From contig CAJFNJ010000039.1 in NCBI GenBank assembly GCA_904394705.1, positions 1 through 64,000 on the forward strand: DNA of 64,000 nucleotides. The letters are read 5' to 3'. Below the pieces are notes generated by a model. The model saw nothing but the letters and a program-made list of their open reading frames with translations, searched no databases and had not been told where the DNA came from. This DNA comes from Avimicrobium caecorum. Its GTDB lineage: Bacteria; Bacillota; Clostridia; Oscillospirales; Ruminococcaceae. Shown here piece by piece: positions 40,937-49,934 of the stretch; positions within the stretch are counted from its first letter, which is position 1, and every line of letters begins with the position of its first letter. The translations under genes were made by a program, and so were the position numbers.

Positions 40937-42444
40937 AACAGCCGGTGATCCTCATTATTCTGGATGGCTTCGGCATTGCGCCGGACAGCCAGGGGAATGC
41001 CATTGCGCTGGCAAAGACCCCGGTGACCGACCGTCTGTGGCGGGAGGTGCCCCATACCCAGCTTTCCGCTTCGGGGGAAGATGTGGGTCTGCCCGCCGGT
41101 CAGATGGGCAACTCCGAGGTGGGACACACCAATATCGGGGCCGGACGGGTGGTTTATCAAGAGCTGAGCCGCATCACCCGTGCCGCTCAGAACGGCGAAC
41201 TGGAACAGAATCCGGCGCTCCGGCAGGCAGTGGAGCATATCCGTGCCACCGGCGGCAGCCTGCACTTTATGGGGCTGCTCTCGGACGGCGGTGTCCACAG
41301 CCACAATACCCACCTCTATGCCATGATCCGGGCTGCCAGGAGCCTGGGCGCTGAGAAGATCTATGTCCATGCCTTCCTGGACGGACGGGACTGTCCGCCC
41401 AAGTCGGGCCTGGGCTTTGTGAAGGAACTGCGGCAGGAGCTTTCTGCCATCGGCGCCGGAACACTGGCTACCGTCTGCGGACGGTACTATGCCATGGACC
41501 GGGACAACCGCTGGGAGCGGGTAGCAGAGGCCTATGATGCCCTGACCCTGCCGCCGGCGGAGATCGCCGATCCGGAGCAGTGGGTGGAGGAGTCCTACCG
41601 CCAGGAGATCACCGATGAGTTCGTGAAGCCTGCGGCCTGCTGTGAGGGCGGACGCATTTCGGACGGGGACAGTGTGATGTTCTTCAACTTCCGTCCTGAC
41701 CGGGCCAGAGAGCTCACCCGGGCGCTGACCCAGCCGGGTTTTGACGGCTTTGAAAAGAAGGCAGCCCCGAAGGATCTCTGCTATGTCTGCACCACCGTCT
41801 ATGACGACAGCTTTGAAGGGGTGCTGGTGGCCTTCCCGCCCGAGCGCCCGTCCCAGACCCTGGGCGAAGTGGTTTCCCAGGCGGGGCTTTCCCAGCTGCG
41901 CATTGCCGAAACCGAGAAATACGCCCATGTGACCTTCTTCCTCAACGGCGGACGGGAGGAGCCCTTCCCGGGCGAGGACCGCATTCTGGTGCCGTCCCCG
42001 CAGGTGGCGACCTACGACCTTCAGCCGGAGATGAGTGCCCCGGAGGTCACCGAAAAGGTGACTGCCGCCATCCGCAGCCGGAAGTATGGGCTGATTGTGC
42101 TCAACTTTGCCAACTGTGATATGGTCGGGCATACCGGCAGCATTCCCGCTGCCGTACAGGCGGTGGAAACAGTGGACCGGTGCCTGGGTGAAGTGCTGGC
42201 GGCAGCAGAGGAGGCCGGCATGGCGGCAGTGATTACCGCGGACCACGGCAATGCCGATGAGATGCTGGCAGAGGACGGCGGCCCCAAGACCTCCCACACC
42301 ACCAATCCGGTGCCGCTGTGGGTGACTGTCCCGGGGCTGGAACTGCGTTCCGGCGGACGCCTGGCAGACCTGGCTCCCACTGTCCTGGAACTGATGGGAC
42401 TTTCCCAGCCGGACGAAATGACCGGCACATCGCTGATTATGTAA
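40933..42444 (+). CDS. gpmI: 2,3-bisphosphoglycerate-independent phosphoglycerate mutase
   Basis: 503 residues of the alkaline-phosphatase superfamily. LDGFGIAPDSQGNAIALA carries the first metal Asp; the catalytic Ser lies in MGNSEVGHTNIGAG; FLDGRDCPP, FFNFRPDRAREL, and the metal-binding DHGNAD follow. Interconverts 3- and 2-phosphoglycerate with manganese. Translationally coupled with tpiA. No clear terminator follows. Confidence 0.97.
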   Translation: MKQPVILIILDGFGIAPDSQGNAIALAKTPVTDRLWREVPHTQLSASGEDVGLPAGQMGNSEVGHTNIGAGRVVYQELSRITRAAQNGELEQNPALRQAVEHIRATGGSLHFMGLLSDGGVHSHNTHLYAMIRAARSLGAEKIYVHAFLDGRDCPPKSGLGFVKELRQELSAIGAGTLATVCGRYYAMDRDNRWERVAEAYDALTLPPAEIADPEQWVEESYRQEITDEFVKPAACCEGGRISDGDSVMFFNFRPDRARELTRALTQPGFDGFEKKAAPKDLCYVCTTVYDDSFEGVLVAFPPERPSQTLGEVVSQAGLSQLRIAETEKYAHVTFFLNGGREEPFPGEDRILVPSPQVATYDLQPEMSAPEVTEKVTAAIRSRKYGLIVLNFANCDMVGHTGSIPAAVQAVETVDRCLGEVLAAAEEAGMAAVITADHGNADEMLAEDGGPKTSHTTNPVPLWVTVPGLELRSGGRLADLAPTVLELMGLSQPDEMTGTSLIM

Positions 42445-42506
42445 AAAACTTCAGCCCTGTTCACAGAAAATTGATGATTTTTCACCAGTATTCACAGGAA
42501 AACCGG

Positions 42507-42535
42507 TTGAGGTTTTCGCTGAAAAGATTTATAAT
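42507..42535 (+). promoter_or_regulatory. Promoter of the acidic small membrane protein
   Basis: TTGAGG, 17-base spacer, TATAAT. Confidence 0.65.
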
Positions 42536-42611
42536 AAGAACAGGTATACATACAATAGGATTGTTGCCATCTGACACAGAAATCAAAAACCCCAGCAAAG
42601 GAGTTGTTTTT

Positions 42612-42857
42612 ATGAAAAAGAGTATCTGGATCTCCCTGGCGGCATTTGCTATCTTTGTAGCGGGCGCCCTGGCAGCTATCGCCATCTATATCAGCCGCAA
42701 TGGCAGCCGTCTGATCGGTGACGATGAATATGACGATTATGATTTCGATTTCGATGAGGACGAAGATGCCTCGGATGAATACTGCGGTGAATGCGCCATT
42801 GATGATGACGCACAGAAGTCGGTTGTAATCGAGGACAATGCCAGCGAGGAGAAGTAA
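42612..42857 (+). CDS. Small single-pass membrane protein with acidic tail (81 aa)
   Basis: 81 residues. One N-terminal membrane helix (WISLAAFAIFVAGALAAIAIY) followed by a strongly acidic tail in which Asp, Glu and Tyr dominate (EYDDYDFDFDEDEDASDEY) and which holds a CGEC pair near residue 58-61. The tail could bind cations or metal. No family recognised. Strong AAAGGAG site, own promoter and terminator. Confidence 0.75.
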   Translation: MKKSIWISLAAFAIFVAGALAAIAIYISRNGSRLIGDDEYDDYDFDFDEDEDASDEYCGECAIDDDAQKSVVIEDNASEEK

Positions 42858-42885
42858 ATCTCCCGTCTGGTTCCCACGATCCATG

Positions 42886-42921
42886 CAGGGCCCTGGTATA
42901 CAGCCGGGGCCCTGTTTTTTT
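42886..42921 (+). terminator. Terminator after the acidic membrane protein gene
   Basis: CAGGGCCC, 13-base loop, GGGCCCTG, seven T residues. Confidence 0.88.
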
Positions 42922-43044
42922 AACTTGAGCCAAAGAATCTTCATTTGGTTCAGCAAAAATAAATGGGTTTCCCCGCAGATTTCCAAAAAATACAATTAGA
43001 ATTCTATGAATTAGCACTTATACTAAGCAACTGCTGAAAACCTC

Positions 43045-43073
43045 TTGACCGATGGAGGGAAACATTCTATAAT
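43045..43073 (+). promoter_or_regulatory. Promoter of the TetR-type gene
   Basis: TTGACC, 17-base spacer, TATAAT; close to consensus. Confidence 0.75.
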
Positions 43074-43107
43074 CTAACATATCGCCTAAAGGACAGGAGG
43101 AAGTACC

Positions 43108-43632
43108 ATGGCAAATTCGGAACAGACCAAACGAGCCCTGGCCGAAGGGCTGAAAACTGCGCTGCGCAGTCAGGAGTTCGACCAGATCACAGTGGCGGAC
43201 ATCACCGAGTGCAGCGAAGTGAGCCGCAACACATTCTACTACCACTTCCGGGATAAACAGGAACTGGTGGATTGGATCTTCCATACCGATCTTGGTCCGG
43301 TACTCCGGGACAGCCGCCCCGGACGCACCTGGAATGAAGCCCTGACTGAGCTGCTGGCCCGTCTGCAGCGCAGCCGGGTATTCTATGCCGGTATCCTGCG
43401 CAATCAGGGTCAGGACCGGTTCAGCAGCTGTCTGTTTGAGGACTGCAGCCAGATGGTAAGCAGCCTGCTGGCCCGCCGCCCCGGGGAACTCTCCCTGGCG
43501 GAACAGGAGATGGCCGCCCGGTTCTATGCCCATGCAGTCATCGGATTGGCAATGGATTGGATTCGCGGCGACACCCAGGCGGAACCTGAAGAGATTGTCA
43601 CCATGCTGCAGAAGCTGATCAATCGCCGCTGA
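43108..43632 (+). CDS. TetR-family regulator
   Basis: 174 residues. The N-terminal helix-turn-helix reads ITVADITECSEVSRNTFYYHF (about 26-46), a standard TetR DNA-binding unit. The C-terminal ligand domain is of the short TetR_C type seen in DhaS-like regulators. No obvious target is adjacent: a rubrerythrin gene follows after a terminator. AGGAGG site seven bases before ATG. Confidence 0.88.
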   Translation: MANSEQTKRALAEGLKTALRSQEFDQITVADITECSEVSRNTFYYHFRDKQELVDWIFHTDLGPVLRDSRPGRTWNEALTELLARLQRSRVFYAGILRNQGQDRFSSCLFEDCSQMVSSLLARRPGELSLAEQEMAARFYAHAVIGLAMDWIRGDTQAEPEEIVTMLQKLINRR

Positions 43633-43635
43633 GTG

Positions 43636-43671
43636 AAAAACTCCCGCTTGGATCACAGGCGGGAGTTTTTT
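43636..43671 (+). terminator. Terminator after TetR-type gene
   Basis: AAAAACTCCCGC, 11-base loop, GCGGGAGTTTTTT. Confidence 0.9.
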
Positions 43672-43729
43672 CTGCGCATAAACCACAGCTCCCATGTCCA
43701 CACTGATGGATGAAAAGGAGCGTGGTACC

Positions 43730-44269
43730 ATGGAATTTGAGAAAAGCAGAACCTGGGCCAATCTGATGAGTGCCTTTGCAGGTGAAAGTCAGGCCCGGAC
43801 CAAGTATGAAAATTATGCCCAGAAGGCTTCGGAACAGGGCTATGAGCAGATCGCGGCCATCTTCCGGGCCACTGCCGCCAATGAGCTGGCCCATGCGTCA
43901 ATCTGGCTGGAAGCCCTCCATGAAGGCGCCCTGCCGGATACCCTGGTCAATCTCCAGGACGCGGCCCAGGGCGAGCATTTCGAGTGGAGCAGCATGTACA
44001 AGGACTATGCCGAGATCGCCCGGGAGGAGGGCTATACCCGTCTGGCGGCAGCCTTTGAGCTGACTGCCAGGGTGGAGGCGGAGCATGAGGCCCGGTACCG
44101 GAGTCTGATCGGGCATCTGGAACAGGGTTCCCTTTCCAAGCGTGCCGAAAAGACTGTGTGGATCTGCCGGTACTGCGGGCATATCCACGAGGGGGAAGCG
44201 GCTCCGATGCGCTGTCCGCTCTGCGGCAAGGCTCAGGGCTTCTTCGAGGTGCACAGCCGGGAGGTGTGA
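43730..44269 (+). CDS. Rubrerythrin
   Basis: 179 residues. The diiron four-helix part has AGESQARTKYENYA, ATAANELAHASIW and ARVEAEHEARY (Glu and His ligands). The C-terminal rubredoxin-like domain has CRYCG and CPLCG separated by 12 residues. It reduces hydrogen peroxide in the cytoplasm of anaerobes. ATG 43730 follows AAAGGAG; an in-frame ATG 36 bases earlier lacks a site. It lies between two terminators, so it is monocistronic, though no clear promoter was seen. Confidence 0.93.
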   Translation: MEFEKSRTWANLMSAFAGESQARTKYENYAQKASEQGYEQIAAIFRATAANELAHASIWLEALHEGALPDTLVNLQDAAQGEHFEWSSMYKDYAEIAREEGYTRLAAAFELTARVEAEHEARYRSLIGHLEQGSLSKRAEKTVWICRYCGHIHEGEAAPMRCPLCGKAQGFFEVHSREV

Positions 44270-44284
44270 TCCCTCTTTATACGC

Positions 44285-44329
44285 AAAAAAACCGTCCGGA
44301 GCTGTTTGATACAGCCCCGGACGGTTTTT
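44285..44329 (+). terminator. Bidirectional terminator
   Basis: AAAAACCGTCCGG and CCGGACGGTTTTT around an inner AGCTG/CAGCC pairing. It lies between convergent rubrerythrin and kinase genes. Confidence 0.9.
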
Positions 44330-44364
44330 GTATTAAGGAGGAGAAAACAGATGAGATTCAGAAT

Positions 44365-45003
44365 TTATTTGGCTTCCGCCGCTTCCTTTTCCATTTCAGC
44401 ATTCTTGGCTTCGATGAAACGGATCAGGGTTTCCACTGCGCCGTCAATGCCGATGCAGTCGGTGCGCAGGGCCAGATGATAGTTCTCTGCCCGGCCCCAC
44501 TTCATGCCGGTGTAGTAGTTGTAGTAGTTGGCACGGCGCTTGTCGGTCTTGTTGATGAGCTCAACCACATTGTCGCTCTCCACGCCGTAATCCTCTACAA
44601 CACGGCGGACCTTGCTCTCCATATCCGAGTGGATAAAGACATTGAGCACATTGGGCTTATTGCGCAGGACATAGTCCGCGCAGCGCCCGACAATTACGCA
44701 CGGGCCCTTTTCTGCCACGCTCTGGATGGTTTTGGACTGGGCGATAAACAGCTTATCGTTGAGCGGCATATCGTAGAGTCCCATGGTATTCCCGTACATG
44801 GACAGCGAATAGAGCAGGCTGTTGGTGATATTGCGGTCATTCTTTTCAAAGAGATGTTCTGCAAAGCCGCTTTCCTCAGCAGCCAGTGTAATCAGTTCCT
44901 TGTCATAGAAGGGGATGCCCAGCCGTTCTGCCAGCTTCTGACCGATGAGTCGTCCGCCCGAACCATACTGACGGCTGATGGTAATGATGGTGTTGTTTTT
45001 CAT
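44365..45003 (-). CDS. Cytidylate kinase-like protein (Cytidylate_kin2 family)
   Basis: 212 residues. P-loop region ITISRQYGSGGRLIGQKLAE near the N-terminus, then GIPFYDKELI and VIVGRCADYVL, the layout of the AAA-like cytidylate kinase 2 family. Unlike CMP kinase Cmk, members are of unsettled substrate. ATG 45003 is preceded by GAAGGG; the in-frame upstream stretch crosses the promoter and is rejected. Confidence 0.85.
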   Translation of the reverse strand: MKNNTIITISRQYGSGGRLIGQKLAERLGIPFYDKELITLAAEESGFAEHLFEKNDRNITNSLLYSLSMYGNTMGLYDMPLNDKLFIAQSKTIQSVAEKGPCVIVGRCADYVLRNKPNVLNVFIHSDMESKVRRVVEDYGVESDNVVELINKTDKRRANYYNYYTGMKWGRAENYHLALRTDCIGIDGAVETLIRFIEAKNAEMEKEAAEAK

Positions 45004-45082
45004 AAACAGCCCTTCTTTCTTATATAGATATCCGGAAAACGGACGATGGATCAAAGAGTTCCGATTCTCTTTGTTCAGCTTT

Positions 45083-45111
45083 ATTATAGCACAGGACTTG
45101 GAAGAAATCAA
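45083..45111 (-). promoter_or_regulatory. Promoter of the cytidylate-kinase-like gene
   Basis: On the minus strand TTGATT, 17-base spacer, TATAAT. Confidence 0.75.
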
Positions 45112-45274
45112 CAAAAAATATATACTTTTCTATTTTTATTACTGCAAAATAAACTGAACCAACTTATCGTTATGAATAAGTTGCCGGATGCGGCGGAGAA
45201 TCCGGCCCGGGAAAGGGGACAGGGACGCATATTCTTCCGCCCCAGGGGATAAATATGGGGACAGGAGGGATAGT

Positions 45275-45793
45275 ATGATTACCATTTCACTGCGTATGGA
45301 TAAGAAGCGTCTGGCGGCTCTGGTGCTGGTCCTGGCTCTGGCAGGGGCGGGAGCGGTGTGCGCCAAGCAGTTGCTCTGGCAGAATGTGCTGCCGGCGGAG
45401 AGCACCGTATCCGCCCGGAAGGTGAATACAGCCGCCGCCAATGAACAGCAGCGCCGGGATTTTATGGCGGCGTACGGCTGGGAGGTGGAGGAGGAACCGC
45501 TGGAGATCCAGGAGGTGCTGATCCCCAGCGAGTTTGACGAAACCTATGAGAAATACAACTACATCCAGAAGCAGCAGGGCTTTGATCTGAGCCGGTACCG
45601 GGGCAAGGTGTGCCGGAAGTATGTCTATGCGCTGCCGGGGTACCCGGGCGGCGTGGAGGACGCGCGCATCACCCTGCTGATCTACAAGGACCGGGTCATC
45701 GGCGGGGACATCAGTTCCCCGTCGGCAGATGGGTTCATGCATGGGTTTGACGCCTCCTCGTCGGTATGGCTGGGACTGGAGCAGCTTGCCTGA
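45275..45793 (+). CDS. DUF4830-type membrane-anchored protein
   Basis: 172 residues. A basic start and one membrane helix or uncleaved signal (LAALVLVLALAGAGAVCA) are followed by an extracytoplasmic domain. FMAAYGWEVEEEPLEIQEVLIP, FDLSRYRGKVCRKYVYALP and DRVIGGDISSP match what I know of the DUF4830 clostridial family, whose role is unknown. ATG 45275 follows AGGAGGG. About 70 bases separate it from the pseudouridine synthase gene. Confidence 0.78.
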   Translation: MITISLRMDKKRLAALVLVLALAGAGAVCAKQLLWQNVLPAESTVSARKVNTAAANEQQRRDFMAAYGWEVEEEPLEIQEVLIPSEFDETYEKYNYIQKQQGFDLSRYRGKVCRKYVYALPGYPGGVEDARITLLIYKDRVIGGDISSPSADGFMHGFDASSSVWLGLEQLA

Positions 45794-45861
45794 CCTGCGC
45801 ACTTGAGAAAACAGCCGGGGTATGGTATCCTTGAATCAGCAAACCGAAGGAGGAGTACCCC

Positions 45862-46599
45862 ATGGCAAAGATGCGTCTGGACCGGCTGTTGGCCGGACAG
45901 GGCACCCAGACCCGCAAGGAGGTCCGGGAACTGATCCGGAAAGGCCGGGTGACAGTGAATGGTCAGCCGGAAAAGGCAGCGGACCGGCAGGTGGAGCCGC
46001 TGACCGATGTGATTGAGGTGGACGGCGTCCCGCTGCGGGTGCGGGAACATGTCTATCTCATGCTCCACAAGCCCCAGGGGGTGGTATCCGCCACCGAGGA
46101 CCGGCATCAGCCCACCGTGGTGGATCTGGTGCCGCCGGAACTGCGCCGGAAGAACCTCTTCCCCGCGGGCCGGCTGGACAAGGATACCGAGGGCTTTGTG
46201 CTCATCACCGATGACGGCGCCTTCGCCCACCGCATCCTCGCCCCGAAGAACAAGCTCCCCAAGCGGTACACCGCAGTGCTGGATCACCGTCTGGACCCGG
46301 CGGTGATCGGCGAGTTCGAAAAGGGCGTGGACATCGGCGGCGGGGATCACACCCTGCCGGCAGAGCTCACCATTCTGGAAAACGGGGAAAACCCCCGGGT
46401 ATCGGTGATCATCTGCGAGGGAATGTACCATCAGATCAAGCGGATGTTCGAGCGGTTCGGCTATCAGGTGATCTACCTCAAGCGGGAACAGATCGGCGGT
46501 CTGCCCCTGGACCCCGCCCTGCCCAAGGGCGCCTGCCGGGAGCTGACCGATGAGGAACTCCGCCGTCTGGAGGAGAAGGAAGGAGAGGACGCACAGTGA
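45862..46599 (+). CDS. RsuA/RluB-family pseudouridine synthase
   Basis: 245 residues. An N-terminal S4 RNA-binding domain (RLDRLLAGQGTQTRKEVREL) is followed by the catalytic domain with the Asp in GRLDKDTEGFVLIT, then KRYTAVL and EGMYHQIKRMF. It isomerises a uridine of small- or large-subunit rRNA; the length fits the RsuA (16S U516) branch. AAGGAGG site upstream; GTGA overlap with the next gene. Confidence 0.92.
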   Translation: MAKMRLDRLLAGQGTQTRKEVRELIRKGRVTVNGQPEKAADRQVEPLTDVIEVDGVPLRVREHVYLMLHKPQGVVSATEDRHQPTVVDLVPPELRRKNLFPAGRLDKDTEGFVLITDDGAFAHRILAPKNKLPKRYTAVLDHRLDPAVIGEFEKGVDIGGGDHTLPAELTILENGENPRVSVIICEGMYHQIKRMFERFGYQVIYLKREQIGGLPLDPALPKGACRELTDEELRRLEEKEGEDAQ

Positions 46600-46838
46600 A
46601 ACGATGGGATCGTCTGTCCCGGGGATTCCGGCAGCTCCGGTGGGGCGTGTCGGTATTCACCGGAACCCTGAGCATGGCTGCGGGCATCTTCACAGCCGGG
46701 ACGGTGCAGCGGTTCCGACTGTGGAAGATCAGCAAGCTGGTCTGGATTCCGCCGGCAGTGTGGACCGCCGGAGGGTTCCTGGGCGTCTGCCGGGCAACCC
46801 GCCGCCTGGAGCGCAGCCGTCCGCGCCGCCGTACATAA
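46596..46838 (+). CDS. Small basic membrane protein of unknown function (80 aa)
   Basis: 80 residues, very basic, with two short hydrophobic stretches (VSVFTGTLSMAAGIFTAG and LVWIPPAVWTAGGFLGV) and an Arg-rich tail. Start GTG overlaps the stop of the pseudouridine synthase gene, and a GGAGAGGA site is nine bases upstream. Not recognised; moderate support from coupling and terminator position. Confidence 0.6.
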   Translation: MKRWDRLSRGFRQLRWGVSVFTGTLSMAAGIFTAGTVQRFRLWKISKLVWIPPAVWTAGGFLGVCRATRRLERSRPRRRT

Positions 46839-46848
46839 ATACGCAGCC

Positions 46849-46889
46849 GCACCGGGCCGGAGAGATCTTCTCCGGAGCCGGTGCTTTTT
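46849..46889 (+). terminator. Terminator of the pseudouridine synthase operon
   Basis: GCACCGG and CCGGTGC arms with an inner GGAGA/TCTCC stem, then TTTTT. Confidence 0.88.
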
Positions 46890-46934
46890 ATATATAAATT
46901 TGTTTGGACAGTGATACAAAAACCACCATTTGAA

Positions 46935-46963
46935 TTGATTCACCCGATGCCCTGTGATAGAAT
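46935..46963 (+). promoter_or_regulatory. Promoter of the 320-aa membrane protein gene
   Basis: TTGATT, 17-base spacer, TAGAAT. Confidence 0.65.
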
Positions 46964-47008
46964 ATCCGGGTAGTGTATTGTAGTATCAGATCAGAGGAGT
47001 GAACAGAA

Positions 47009-47971
47009 ATGAATGGAAAAGTCCGTCGGTTCTACGAGGAACTGGCTGCGATGTCCGGCCTGCGCCTGGACCCCGAGGGCGGTGCCCTGTACGGCACTTA
47101 CAAGGGCTATGGCGTAGCAGTCCTGGCTCCCAATCCTTCCTATCCGTACCAGATGTGCGCGGTGTTCTCCGCCAGCCGTCCGGATGGCCCGCTCACCAAG
47201 GAGGAATGCAAGCAGTTCCTCAAGGAGCATAAGGCCGCGGCGGATCTCAGCCAGAATGGATGGCAGATCACCATGATCATCCGGGGCGGCATGGGACAGA
47301 AGCACCTCCGGGAAAACTTTGTGCAGTCGCTGGAGGATACAACCGCCTACCTGCGCGGCGCCGGTTTCACCGACTGCTGCCAGTCCTGCGGCAAGGTGAC
47401 GGAAACCGATCCGTGCTGTGTGGCAGGCGCCTATGAGCACCTCTGCCCGGACTGCTATGCAGCCCTCCAGCAGAGCAGGAACCAGGAGTCCATGCGGCAG
47501 GCCGGCAAGGGTGAGAACATCACCGGCGGTCTGGTGGGCGCTCTGCTCGGCAGCCTGGTGGGCGTGGTGAGCATCATTATCTTCAGCCAGCTGGGCTATG
47601 TGGCAGCTCTCTCGGGCGTGATCATGGCAGTCTGCACCCTCAAGGGCTATGAAATGCTCGGCGGAAACCTCTCCCGCAAGGGTGTGGCACTCTGCGTGGT
47701 GCTCATGCTGGCGATGACCTTCGTGGGCGACCGTCTGGACTGGGCGATCCTGGTGTCCCGGGAGCTGGGATACAGCTTCCTGACCTCCTTCCGCCTGATC
47801 CCCGCGCTCATTGAGGCAGACATCATCGAGGCCTCCTCCTACTGGACCAACCTGGTGATGCTCTATCTCTTCCTGCTGCTGGGCATGGTTCCCACCGTGC
47901 GCAATTCGCTGGTGTCCCGTGCCAACGCAAGCCGCATCTACCGTCTGGAAAAGTCCGGCACCCGGATGTAA
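47009..47971 (+). CDS. Membrane protein with Cys-rich cytoplasmic domain, unknown function
   Basis: 320 residues. The soluble N-terminal half (about 1-165) ends in a zinc-ribbon-like cluster: CCQSCGKVTETDPCC, then HLCPDCY. Four membrane helices follow (GALLGSLVGVVSIIIFSQL, GYVAALSGVIMAVCTL, GVALCVVLMLAMTFVG and LVMLYLFLLLGMV). No family recognised. AGGAGTG site upstream, own promoter and terminator. Confidence 0.8.
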   Translation: MNGKVRRFYEELAAMSGLRLDPEGGALYGTYKGYGVAVLAPNPSYPYQMCAVFSASRPDGPLTKEECKQFLKEHKAAADLSQNGWQITMIIRGGMGQKHLRENFVQSLEDTTAYLRGAGFTDCCQSCGKVTETDPCCVAGAYEHLCPDCYAALQQSRNQESMRQAGKGENITGGLVGALLGSLVGVVSIIIFSQLGYVAALSGVIMAVCTLKGYEMLGGNLSRKGVALCVVLMLAMTFVGDRLDWAILVSRELGYSFLTSFRLIPALIEADIIEASSYWTNLVMLYLFLLLGMVPTVRNSLVSRANASRIYRLEKSGTRM

Positions 47972-47988
47972 CCGTCTGCCGGTGCAGT

Positions 47989-48027
47989 AAAAAATCCCCT
48001 TCCCGTGATTCCGGGAAGGGGATTTTT
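47989..48027 (+). terminator. Bidirectional terminator
   Basis: AAAAAATCCCCTTCCCG, loop TGATTC, CGGGAAGGGGATTTTT, between convergent genes. Confidence 0.92.
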
Positions 48028-48050
48028 GGTTTCTGTGACAGGGCCGGGGC

Positions 48051-49412
48051 TCAGCGCAGGGCGGGACGGAGGGCCGGCGCCTGGTTCAGCGAGCGGTCCA
48101 CCTTGGAGCGCACCGGGGTAAAGACTGCGTAGGTGGTGAATTCAGCGGCAAAGAGTGCCAGCCATACACCGGTTTCGCCCCAGAGCACCGAGAAGAGCAT
48201 CAGGGCGGCGGAGATGAGCACCACGCCCCGGAGCACGGCGATCACCGAGGTGTAGCGCACCTTTTCCAGCGACTGGAGGGCGTACATCATCACGGTGTTG
48301 AGGCCGGTGAAGGGGAAGGCCAGGAAGTAGAGCCGCATGGCCCGGATTCCCATGGGCACCAGGGAGGGCTCCACAAACACCGGCATGATGAAGCCGGCGC
48401 AGAGCACCAGGATCAGATAGATCACGGTGGAGAAAATGGCGGCGGCAGTCATGGTGCAGCGGTTGGCGGCCCGGACACGGTCATACCGTCCGGCGCCGTA
48501 GCTGGTGCTGAGGATGGGCTGGGCAGCCTGGGCCATGCCGTTGAAGACGCCCTTGCCCACATAGGCGATGTTGGAGAGCACCGAGAAGATGGCCACAGCC
48601 GCTTCGCCGCTGACCCGGAGCAGGGCGATGTTGAAGAGCAGGACGATGAGTCCGGCGGAGAGTTCCAGAATGCTGGAGCCGATGCCGTTCCGGAGCACCC
48701 GGACACAGGCGGCGGGGTCAAAGAAGTTCCGGGTCAGGTGCAGGTGGTTCTGGTGCAGGGCAAAGTGGAGCAGGTAGAGCAGCACAGCCACACAGTGTCC
48801 GAGGATGGTTGCCAGACCGGCACCGAACATGCCCATGCCCAGCTTCATGGTAAAGACATAGTCCAGCACGATATTGCAGATATTGCCGGTGGTGCCGGCG
48901 ATCATCACCAGACGGGGGTTGCCGTCCGCCCGGATGATGACGCCCAGGGCGCCGGAGAAGATATAGGCAAAGGCGAGCAGGTTGATGGGGCGCATATAGT
49001 CCACCGCTTCGGTGAGGATGCGGTCGGTGGCGCCGAATACCCGGGCCAGCGGCACAATGAACACCGAGGTGAGCAGGGTCAGGGTCAGGCCCACAACTGC
49101 CAGCAGTACCATGGACTGGGTAAAGACCCGGTTGGTCTGCTGGGTCTGTCCCTGTCCGGTGAGGATGGAGGCAGTGGTGGCAGTACCGACGCCCACCATC
49201 AGGCTGAAAGCGGAAAAGAGGGTGAATACCGGCAGGGCCACATTCAGGGCAGCCAGGCCGTCGCTGCCCACAGCCGCCCCCACAAAGAATACATCTGCCA
49301 TACAGTAGAAGGAATGGGCGATCTGTCCGATGAGGGTGGGGAGCAGATAGCGGAAGTAATCACTCTGCACCTCCCGGCGCACGGCCGGATCGATGGACAC
49401 AGAAGCAGTCAT
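48051..49412 (-). CDS. MATE-family efflux transporter
   Basis: 453 residues with twelve predicted membrane helices in two similar halves: DYFRYLLPTLIGQIAHSFYC with DVFFVG in the first, and GSSILELSAGLIVLLFNIAL with QAAQPILSTSYGAGRYDR in the second. These belong to the MATE/NorM-DinF multidrug and toxin extrusion group, driven by Na+ or H+. ATG 49412 has only GAGAGG at 12 bases, a weak site; a longer in-frame upstream stretch has no better start. Confidence 0.92.
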   Translation of the reverse strand: MTASVSIDPAVRREVQSDYFRYLLPTLIGQIAHSFYCMADVFFVGAAVGSDGLAALNVALPVFTLFSAFSLMVGVGTATTASILTGQGQTQQTNRVFTQSMVLLAVVGLTLTLLTSVFIVPLARVFGATDRILTEAVDYMRPINLLAFAYIFSGALGVIIRADGNPRLVMIAGTTGNICNIVLDYVFTMKLGMGMFGAGLATILGHCVAVLLYLLHFALHQNHLHLTRNFFDPAACVRVLRNGIGSSILELSAGLIVLLFNIALLRVSGEAAVAIFSVLSNIAYVGKGVFNGMAQAAQPILSTSYGAGRYDRVRAANRCTMTAAAIFSTVIYLILVLCAGFIMPVFVEPSLVPMGIRAMRLYFLAFPFTGLNTVMMYALQSLEKVRYTSVIAVLRGVVLISAALMLFSVLWGETGVWLALFAAEFTTYAVFTPVRSKVDRSLNQAPALRPALR

Positions 49413-49934
49413 GGAGCAAAAGACCTCTCTTTTTTCTGAAAATAGGGAGGCAGAAGAAGCCTTCCACGCCCGCACCCGAGATTCTACCACGGGGCAGACG
49501 AAAAAGAAAGTGGGATACCGGACGAAAAAATCCGGGGAAATACCGCCTAGTTTGCCGGTCTGCACAAGCAGCCGGGGAAAATGCAGGGAGGCCGGGGGAT
49601 AGCGTCAAATTGCACAAAGCATTCCCAGCACCTGCCCGTTCTGGAAAAAATTCTCTGCAATAATATCTAAAAAATCCTGCACAGTATAGTGGAATCTGTC
49701 AGAAGAAAGGGGGGAGTTTTGGGAACCTAAGCTTTGTGCTTCAATACAAAATCCAGGGAAATCCAGGCGCAAAATAGGCAATCTGCCGGAAAGTTAGCAA
49801 AAAATAGACAAAAACTTGCAACTTTTATCGTGGTTTCTATTGCAAAACAGGCGGGTTTTATGTACAATAGTGTGTGTATTGGCTATACTGACGAAAGTTT
49901 GCACTGAAATCATAGCGAAGAGGGGTAAAGAATT
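49413..49934. other. Divergent non-coding region between MATE and PucR-type genes
   Basis: About 520 bases without a credible gene. A 9-base perfect inverted repeat GCACAAAGC (49612-49620) and GCTTTGTGC (49731-49739) flanks a 110-base AT-rich stretch that holds TATAGT and an AAAGGGGGGAG run with no gene behind it. The promoter of the PucR-type gene lies at 49840-49868, with a second TTGCAA 26 bases upstream of its -35. Confidence 0.5.
49840..49868 (+). promoter_or_regulatory. Promoter of the PucR/CdaR-type regulator
   Basis: TTGCAA, 17-base spacer, TACAAT. Confidence 0.65.
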
